Positions 6,808 to 12,307 of a stretch of 12,307 nucleotides of DNA are shown piece by piece; the first letter of the stretch is position 1, and each line of letters opens with the position of its first letter. The position numbers and the translations under genes are program-made. The stretch covers positions 1 through 12,307 of the forward strand of contig JAJRXL010000011.1 of NCBI GenBank assembly GCA_024276335.1, written 5' to 3'. Source of the DNA: Bacteroidota bacterium (lineage in GTDB: Bacteria > Bacteroidota > Ignavibacteria > SZUA-365 > JAADGX01). The notes beneath the pieces are model-generated. The model was not told the origin of the DNA. It ran no database searches and saw only the letters and a list, made by a program, of their open reading frames with translations.

Positions 6808-8121
6808 ATGTCGTTTTCACGGATCAGGAGAAGGCGGTCTCACGTGATCAATCGGGTCCAATTGGAAGTTCACAAATTTCTCTCAACCCTGGATGAGCGC
6901 TTGGATGGGATCCTGGGCGAGGCCGTGATCAGGTTGACCCCGGCACAAAGAGAAGACGTGCGCGCATTGTTCGGGGGATTCGTTGAGACGCTGATCGACC
7001 TGTTTCGACAGGGGAAGGACGCGCATACCCACCTTGTTCAACAAATTGTCCGGGAGTCGGTTGAGGCGATCATTTCATTCGATGCGGAGGAAAACGTGTT
7101 TTTCTGGAACCGCGGCGCGGAAATGACCTTTGGCTGGTCCAGCAATGAAATCGTGGGTAGGAATGCGGCGTTACTGTGGCCGACCGGGAGCACGGAATCG
7201 TTCCGGGATTTCCTGGGAGAGCAGGGATATTTCCAGGAGGTTGAACGCGAGTTGGCGCGGAAAGGAGGAGGAAGGATCGTTGTATTATTTTCCGGTTTCA
7301 GGATCGTTGACGCGAACGACGCCCCCCTGGGTCTCGTGATTGTGGCCAGGGATGTTACCTCCATCCGCGCCCTGGAAAGGGAGATACGGCACAGTGAAAA
7401 ACTGGCGTTGGCCGGCCAACTGGCGGCGGGAATGGCTCATGAGATGGGGACACCGCTGAGCATTATCATGGGCAACGCCGATTTTCTCCTGATGGATCGA
7501 ACGCCCGACGCCGATGGTTACGAGGAACTGGAGATGATCAAGGAACAGGCGAACCGGATTACCAGCTTGGTCCAGAAGTTGCTCACCTTTGCCCGGCCCG
7601 GTTTGTCCGAACGGGAGCCGGTGGATATCAATTATATCGCCGCCGACTCGGTGAAGCTCCTGCGAAAGACGTTCGAATCGGGGCGGGTACATGTTGAGAT
7701 GGAGCTTGCGCCGTTCCTTCCGGAGATTGAAGGCGACATCGTGCAATTGGAACAAGTTGTCCTGAATCTTCTTGTCAATGCATACGATGCTTTGAAGGAC
7801 GCCGACCGCCGGAACGACCGGAATATCCGGCTTCGAGCACGGCGCATCGACGGAGGCGACGGGACGGTTCACGTGGCGCTCGAGTGCGAGGATAACGGCT
7901 GCGGAATCAGGGAGGAATTCATGGACAGGATTTTCGAGCCGTTTTTCACCACGAAAGATGCCGGCCTGGGCTCCGGCCTGGGTTTGGCGATCTCGCGGCG
8001 GATCGTGGAAGAGCACGGTGGTACGCTGGAAGTGCGAAGCGTGCCGGGATCCGGAACGGTGTTTTCCGTCACCATGCCGGTGCGGCAGGACGGAGAGAGG
8101 AATGAGAGATGGCATGAGTGA
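6808..8121 (+). CDS. Soluble PAS-domain sensor histidine kinase (NtrB-like)
   Basis: This is the kinase of a two-component pair with the next gene; it autophosphorylates on His and passes the phosphate to the regulator's Asp. From ATG 6808 it has 437 residues. The order is: a basic, helical N-terminal region of about 75 residues (RIRRRRSHVINR onwards) with no domain I recognise; a PAS domain (about 78-190, VEAIISFDAEENVFFWNRGAE); a HisKA domain with phospho-acceptor His211 in GMAHEMGTPLS; and a HATPase domain with N-box VVLNLLVNAYDAL, G1 DNGCGI, F-box FFTTK and G2 GSGLGLAISRRIVEEHGG. All catalytic motifs are intact. There is no membrane segment or signal peptide, so it should sense a cytosolic cue. 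AGGGAG at 6792-6797 favours ATG 6808 over an in-frame GTG at 6799. It overlaps the regulator gene by 20 nt. The signal is unknown. Confidence 0.93.
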   Translation: MSFSRIRRRRSHVINRVQLEVHKFLSTLDERLDGILGEAVIRLTPAQREDVRALFGGFVETLIDLFRQGKDAHTHLVQQIVRESVEAIISFDAEENVFFWNRGAEMTFGWSSNEIVGRNAALLWPTGSTESFRDFLGEQGYFQEVERELARKGGGRIVVLFSGFRIVDANDAPLGLVIVARDVTSIRALEREIRHSEKLALAGQLAAGMAHEMGTPLSIIMGNADFLLMDRTPDADGYEELEMIKEQANRITSLVQKLLTFARPGLSEREPVDINYIAADSVKLLRKTFESGRVHVEMELAPFLPEIEGDIVQLEQVVLNLLVNAYDALKDADRRNDRNIRLRARRIDGGDGTVHVALECEDNGCGIREEFMDRIFEPFFTTKDAGLGSGLGLAISRRIVEEHGGTLEVRSVPGSGTVFSVTMPVRQDGERNERWHE

Positions 8122-9502
8122 GTCATTGCGGGTGGCAATCATCGACGATGATGCCGCGATGCTCCGCGTCCTGGAAAAGCACTTGGTAAAGGCTGGCTAT
8201 GAGGCCAAGACATTCACCGATCCGCTCGAAGCGACGGACGCTGTTACGAAGGGATGCTTTCCTATTGTGATTACGGATATTTGCATGCCCGGACTGTCAG
8301 GTCTGGATTTGTTGAAAAGTATCAGGGATAACAGCCCCTACACGACCGTCATTTGTATTACCGCTTTTGGTTCCGTAAGCTCCGCCGTGGAGGCCATGCA
8401 TGCGGGGGCATATGATTATATCAGCAAGCCGTTTAACCTTGCCGAGTTCAGCCTCGTAGTGAACAAGGCGGCGGAGCGATATACCCTGCACCGCGAAGTT
8501 GAACAGCTCCGCGACCAACTCCAGCAAAAATACTCGATGTCGAACATCATCGGGAAAAGCCCGGCCATGTTGCGTATTTTTGAGACCATCAACCGTGTAG
8601 CCCGGTCGCAAGCCAACGTGCTCATCACGGGCCGGTCGGGCACGGGTAAGGAACTCGTAGCACGGGCCATCCACTTCAATGGCGACCGCGCCGCCCGTCC
8701 GTTCGTGGCCGTGAATTGCAGCGCTATTCCCGAAGACCTGCTGGAAAGCGAGCTCTTCGGACATGTCCGGGGCGCGTTCACCGGCGCCACCGCCGACAAC
8801 ATCGGCCTGTTTTGTGCCGCGGAAGGGGGGACGCTGTTTCTGGATGAAATCGGGGATATGCCGTTTTCGATGCAAGCAAAGCTGTTGCGGGTCATAGAGG
8901 ATCACCAGGTAAGGCCGGTCGGAAGCGCCGTGAGAAAAACCGTGGACGTACGGATAATCTGCGCCACGAACAAGCGGCTCGACGTCGCCGTACAACGAGG
9001 GGAGTTCAGGGAAGACCTGCTTTACCGCATCAATGTGATAACCGTTTCCATTCCCGAATTGCATGAACGCGTGGAAGATATTCCACTGCTCATGGAATAT
9101 TTCTTGCACAAGTACGCCGAGCAGATGGGGCGTTCCGTGCCGGATGTTCCACGGGAGACGATGGATATCCTGTTGCGCTATCCGTGGCCCGGCAACGTCC
9201 GCGAGTTGGAAAACGTTATCGAACGCAGCCTGTTGATGTGTAGCGGCGATGCCGTCAAGCCCGGCGACCTTCCGCTTACCATACGCCATTACGAACCTGC
9301 TCTTGACCTGCAATCGATTGAAAACGCCCGGCTGTCAATGCGCGATCTCGAAAGCAGGTACGTCGCTCACGTGTTGAAAAAAACCGGGGGCGATTATACG
9401 GAGGCGGCGGATATCCTCGGTATGAGTGTGGACGACCTGAAAGTCAAATGCGGGAACGTACCGTTTGACCGCACCCTATCCTTGCCCGGACTCAAGCCGT
9501 GA
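8102..9502 (+). CDS. Sigma54-dependent response regulator, NtrC/AtoC family
   Basis: This is the transcriptional activator partner of the upstream kinase, of the type that uses ATP hydrolysis to open sigma54-RNA polymerase promoters. From ATG 8102 it has 466 residues; ATG 8114 is an alternative, but GGAGAGAGG just upstream favours 8102. The receiver domain starts VAIIDDDAAM and has phospho-acceptor Asp59 (ITDICMPG) and a conserved Lys in SKPF. The AAA+ domain has Walker A GRSGTGKE (177-184), sigma54-contact loop GAFTGA (224-229), Walker B LFLDEIGDM (D248, E249) and REDLLYRI with the arginine finger. The C-terminus has a Fis-like helix-turn-helix (KKTGGDYTEAADILGM), but the second helix reads SVDDLKVKCG instead of the usual basic/aromatic pattern, and about 15 unrelated residues follow. 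It implies that the genome encodes RpoN. Its stop overlaps the next start (GTGA). The target genes are unknown. Confidence 0.94.
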   Translation: MRDGMSESLRVAIIDDDAAMLRVLEKHLVKAGYEAKTFTDPLEATDAVTKGCFPIVITDICMPGLSGLDLLKSIRDNSPYTTVICITAFGSVSSAVEAMHAGAYDYISKPFNLAEFSLVVNKAAERYTLHREVEQLRDQLQQKYSMSNIIGKSPAMLRIFETINRVARSQANVLITGRSGTGKELVARAIHFNGDRAARPFVAVNCSAIPEDLLESELFGHVRGAFTGATADNIGLFCAAEGGTLFLDEIGDMPFSMQAKLLRVIEDHQVRPVGSAVRKTVDVRIICATNKRLDVAVQRGEFREDLLYRINVITVSIPELHERVEDIPLLMEYFLHKYAEQMGRSVPDVPRETMDILLRYPWPGNVRELENVIERSLLMCSGDAVKPGDLPLTIRHYEPALDLQSIENARLSMRDLESRYVAHVLKKTGGDYTEAADILGMSVDDLKVKCGNVPFDRTLSLPGLKP

Positions 9503-10863
9503 AAGCATCCGTGAAGCATTGGGCCATACTGCGGCACCTGGTTCTCATGGCGTTGCTGGTCGCTTCCGGCACAGCCTGCATGACCGGGCAGCCCCTGCAA
9601 CAGAACCGCAGGCCGGGAAGTGATATTGTTCGATACGGGGACTTGTTCTACGTGGGTGCCGTTGTGTTTCCGGGGCAAGGCGCGCGGCAGCGTATTGACG
9701 TCTTGATGCGGGTGGAATATGATTTCCTGGTATTCGTACGTTCCGAGGTCTTCCACCCGGACAGCTTGTTCCGGGCTGTTGCCGTATTCAATGTCGAAGC
9801 CGTGGACGAAAGGGGAAAGCACGTGCAATTCCGTCTTGCACGCGATACCGTGTACGCCTCGGATTACCAGAGAACAAATACAAGGCGGATGTCGCTGACG
9901 CGTCGTATCAGCCTGTCGTTGGAGCCCGGGCGATACCGTCTTCGGGCCTGGGTGGAAGATGGCGAGTCCGAGCGAAAAAGGGAGGCCGTGTTGTCGATTC
10001 ATGTCCCGTCCCGGGAACGAGTTCTTTACAGCGCCCTGCCTGTCGAGATTGATACCGCGGGGCTGGAGAGCGGACGATTGACTGCCATCGGGTACGGCGC
10101 TGCCGTGCACTTTGCCAGGCCCTCGTGGATTGCCCTAACACGACGGGATGTAAAGGGGGCTGCCTATACGTGCATCCTCTACCGACGCAATGAGGACAAG
10201 GTACTGCTTGAAGCGGCCCGGTGGGAACCGCGGCCGTTTCGCGTCTTTTCCTCCATGTTGAAACCGGCGGAAAAGAGCGCCGTGGCGTATGTGCTCGAAC
10301 CGGACAGCGCTGTTGGGACGGCATTGTTTGCCTTGCCGTTCGACACGCTGCTTCAGGGACAGTACGAACTTTTATGGAAGATCGACTATCTTGGTGGTAT
10401 GGATACCTTGCGCATGCCTGTGCGCATCTTGTGGAAAGACATGCCGTTTTCCCTTCGCGACCTCGACATGGCGGTCGAAATGCTGGCTCTCATCGCACCG
10501 GCGGATACCGTTGACCGTATCGCTTCCGGTTCCCGGGACGCGGTGAGGAAAAAGCTCTACGCCTTTTGGAAACGCCGCGATCCGGACCCGGCCACGCCGT
10601 ACAATCCAGCCCTGGCCGTGTTTTACCACCGGGTGGACATTGCGTATTTTCGGTTTCACACGTTGACGAACCAGAACGGAGCCAAGACCGACCGCGGACG
10701 GATTTTCATTTTGAAAGGGGAGCCTGACGACATTCGACGAAACCTCCTCCCCGATGAACCGCCGGAAGAAGTCTGGGAATACCGCGATCTCGGGAAACGC
10801 TACATCTTTGTCGATATATCACGAAACGGCAGTTACCTGCTTAAACGCGTGGAGGACATGTGA
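9499..10863 (+). CDS. GWxTD domain-containing envelope protein (putative lipoprotein)
   Basis: This is a 454-residue protein starting at GTG 9499, inside the stop of the regulator gene. The N-terminus (MKASVKHWAILRHLVLMALL) is a signal peptide: basic start, then a hydrophobic core at about 13-23. A Cys at 27 in SGTAC may be lipidated, although Gly at -3 is a poor lipobox fit. The middle (about 40-340) looks beta-rich, with alternating hydrophobic strands and no enzyme motif I recognise. The C-terminal region from about 360 resembles the GWxTD domain, ending with TDRGRIFILKGEPDDI and a VWEYRDLGKRYIFVD segment. The signature itself reads GAKTD (394-398), with Ala in place of Trp. GWxTD proteins are common in Bacteroidota and relatives and have no settled function. 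It is coupled on both sides (GTGA overlaps), to the response regulator and pdxA. Secretion is likely; the function is unknown. Confidence 0.8.
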   Translation: MKASVKHWAILRHLVLMALLVASGTACMTGQPLQQNRRPGSDIVRYGDLFYVGAVVFPGQGARQRIDVLMRVEYDFLVFVRSEVFHPDSLFRAVAVFNVEAVDERGKHVQFRLARDTVYASDYQRTNTRRMSLTRRISLSLEPGRYRLRAWVEDGESERKREAVLSIHVPSRERVLYSALPVEIDTAGLESGRLTAIGYGAAVHFARPSWIALTRRDVKGAAYTCILYRRNEDKVLLEAARWEPRPFRVFSSMLKPAEKSAVAYVLEPDSAVGTALFALPFDTLLQGQYELLWKIDYLGGMDTLRMPVRILWKDMPFSLRDLDMAVEMLALIAPADTVDRIASGSRDAVRKKLYAFWKRRDPDPATPYNPALAVFYHRVDIAYFRFHTLTNQNGAKTDRGRIFILKGEPDDIRRNLLPDEPPEEVWEYRDLGKRYIFVDISRNGSYLLKRVEDM

Positions 10864-11837
10864 TTCGACCTCGCCTGGCTGTCACTATCGGGGATATCAA
10901 CGGGATCGGTCCGGAAATTGTCGTCCGTGCGCTGGCCAGCGCGCGAGTGCGGGGGATATGCCGGCCGGTGGTGTACGGTGCACGGTCCATCCTGGATGAG
11001 GCGCTTAAACTTACCGGTGTCGCATTCGACGCGGGACAACCCGACGTGGTGGAAATCACCGGTGTGCCAGGAACGGAACCGGGATCAATCAATGGGGCAG
11101 CGGGCGCTTTCGCGGTCGCCGCCATCGAGCAAGCCGTGGCCGATTGCCTGAACGACCTGGTGGACGCTGTGGTGACGGCTCCAATCTCGAAACGGGCGCT
11201 GGAGCTGGCTGGCAGTCCATATCCCGGCCACACCGAAATGCTGCGGGATCTCACCGGCGCCGACCGCGTCCTGATGATCCTTGCCGATGACGGCATGCGT
11301 GTCTGCCTCGTCACCACGCACGTCCCCTTGGCGGACGTCCCGCGGCTCATTACGAGGGAGGGTCTCGTGGAAGTTCTTCGTCTTGCACACCGAAGCTTGC
11401 GTGAGGATTTTGCCGTAGCTTCACCGAAACTGGCGGTGCTGGGTTTGAATCCGCACTGCGGCGAAGAAGGCCGCCTCGGGCACGAAGAAACGACCGTTAT
11501 AGCTCCCGCCCTGCAACAGGCCGGGAACGAGGGGGTTGATGTGGCGGGGCCGTTCTCGCCCGATGGGTTCTTTGCCAGGTACACGCCGGGATCGTACGAC
11601 ATGATCGTGGCCATGTATCACGACCAGGGATTGATACCGTTGAAACTCCATTCCGGGGGCGAAGGCGTGAACATCACCGCCGGATTGCCTATCGTGCGCA
11701 CCTCTCCGGAACACGGAACCGCTTTTGATATTGCCTGGCAGGGACGTGCATCGGCGGCGAGCATGATTCACGCCATGGAGACCGCGGTTCGGATCGTGGC
11801 GGCCAGGAAAGCCAGTAATGCGGAGATCGGAACATGA
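10860..11837 (+). CDS. pdxA: 4-hydroxythreonine-4-phosphate dehydrogenase
   Basis: PdxA oxidises 4-phosphooxy-threonine with NAD. The product decarboxylates to 3-amino-1-hydroxyacetone phosphate, which PdxJ joins to deoxyxylulose phosphate to form pyridoxine phosphate (DXP-dependent vitamin B6 route). The protein has 325 residues, near the family norm. It starts MIRPRLAVTIGDINGIGPEIV, with the substrate-binding GHTE at His124-Thr125. The three metal-ligand histidines sit in TTHVPL (154), LNPHCGE (199) and AMYHDQGLIPLKL (254), and the late motif TSPEHGTAFDIA is present. All active-site residues I can recognise are there. The start is GTG 10860, overlapping the GWxTD gene's stop by 4 nt, with GGAGG at 10851-10855 close upstream. 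The stop overlaps ftsE by ATGA. The PdxA2-type paralogue is an alternative, but the histidines and length suit PdxA. Confidence 0.95.
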   Translation: MIRPRLAVTIGDINGIGPEIVVRALASARVRGICRPVVYGARSILDEALKLTGVAFDAGQPDVVEITGVPGTEPGSINGAAGAFAVAAIEQAVADCLNDLVDAVVTAPISKRALELAGSPYPGHTEMLRDLTGADRVLMILADDGMRVCLVTTHVPLADVPRLITREGLVEVLRLAHRSLREDFAVASPKLAVLGLNPHCGEEGRLGHEETTVIAPALQQAGNEGVDVAGPFSPDGFFARYTPGSYDMIVAMYHDQGLIPLKLHSGGEGVNITAGLPIVRTSPEHGTAFDIAWQGRASAASMIHAMETAVRIVAARKASNAEIGT

Positions 11838-12307
11838 TTGAACTCGTCAACGTCACCTTGTCATTCGGCCCACAGAAAATTCTCGAGAACGCGTCGCTGC
11901 GTATCGCCGAGGGAGAGTTCGTGTACATCATCGGGGAAACGGGCATCGGGAAATCGACGTTTCTGCGCCTGTTGTACATGGACGTCTTTCCCGAGTCGGG
12001 ATCGGTCCGCGTCGGGGGCTTCGACAGCGAGCGCCTGAGCGAAAGCCAGGTGCCGTACCTGCGAAGAACCCTGGGCGTGGTATTCCAGGACTATCGGCTG
12101 CTTGAAGATCGCAACGTGTACGAGAACGTGGCGTTCACCTTGCACGTCACCGGGGTCAAGGCGGCACTCATCCGCGAGCGGGTCATGGCGGGTCTCACCG
12201 AGGTGGGGCTTTCCTCGAAGGAAAAAGCCATGCCTGCCGAGCTTTCGGGCGGGGAGAAGCAGCGGGTGGCGATCGCCCGGGCCCTCGTTAACAAGCCCGC
12301 ATTGTTG
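11834..12307 (+). CDS. ftsE: Cell division ATP-binding protein FtsE (partial at the 3' window edge)
   Basis: These are the first 158 codons of an ABC ATPase, open to the end of the window. FtsE pairs with the membrane protein FtsX to control peptidoglycan hydrolases at the division site. Visible motifs are Walker A GETGIGKST, the Q-loop in VVFQDYRLLEDRNVYENVAF (a run characteristic of FtsE), and the signature LSGGEKQRVAIARAL. Walker B and the switch His would lie just past the edge. The Walker A Ile is unusual, where Ala or Ser is common. The ATG overlaps the pdxA stop (ATGA), and GGAGA at 11822-11826 serves as ribosome-binding site. ftsX would be expected next. LolD-type or other small ABC ATPases are less likely given the VFQDYRLLEDRNVYENV run. 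Confidence 0.88.
   Translation, partial: MIELVNVTLSFGPQKILENASLRIAEGEFVYIIGETGIGKSTFLRLLYMDVFPESGSVRVGGFDSERLSESQVPYLRRTLGVVFQDYRLLEDRNVYENVAFTLHVTGVKAALIRERVMAGLTEVGLSSKEKAMPAELSGGEKQRVAIARALVNKPALL

Noticed and set aside
9376..9383. A7 run in the regulator gene as a possible frameshift before the odd HTH
   Set aside because: The protein after the run (TGGDYTEAADILGM) still matches the family, so the frame is intact there.

Overview
The window is a continuous block of ten genes, all on the + strand, with almost no non-coding space. It looks like ordinary bacterial chromosome of roughly 55-58% GC (estimated by eye). I see no rRNA, tRNA, CRISPR array, insertion sequence or other mobile element. 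The organism is most likely a member of the Bacteroidota/Chlorobiota (FCB) assemblage. The reasons are a GWxTD-domain lipoprotein-like protein, which is largely an FCB family, and a recF-DUF721-gyrB neighbourhood typical of that group. Clear Shine-Dalgarno sequences (for example AGGAGGT before dnaN) fit Chlorobiota/Ignavibacteriota/Kapabacteria-like or Rhodothermota-like lineages better than classical Bacteroidia, which mostly lack them. This placement is inference.

Left part (1-6769), replication and RNA housekeeping. The window opens inside the C-terminus of an RNase E/G-type endoribonuclease. A 230-bp gap follows, holding a good sigma70-like promoter and a leader. Then come dnaN (sliding clamp), recF (gap repair), a 97-residue DUF721/DciA-like protein (candidate DnaB helicase loader), mnmE (tRNA U34 modification GTPase) and gyrB (gyrase ATPase subunit). 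dnaN, recF and dciA are spaced or overlapped as one operon. mnmE and gyrB follow after gaps of 69 and 41 bp. This is the gene set usually found near oriC, but dnaA is not next to dnaN in this window.

Right part (6808-12307), signalling and envelope. A soluble PAS-containing histidine kinase overlaps an NtrC-family sigma54 response regulator. The regulator overlaps a GWxTD-domain envelope protein by GTGA. That protein overlaps pdxA (pyridoxal phosphate synthesis) by GTGA, and pdxA overlaps ftsE (cell-division ABC ATPase, cut by the window end) by ATGA. The chain of overlaps implies one translationally coupled transcript.

No wholly new system is evident. The points most worth a second look are: the coupled kinase-regulator-GWxTD-pdxA-ftsE string; the loss of the signature Trp in the GWxTD motif; an unusual recognition helix in the sigma54 regulator; and a possible hairpin masking the kinase ribosome-binding site.
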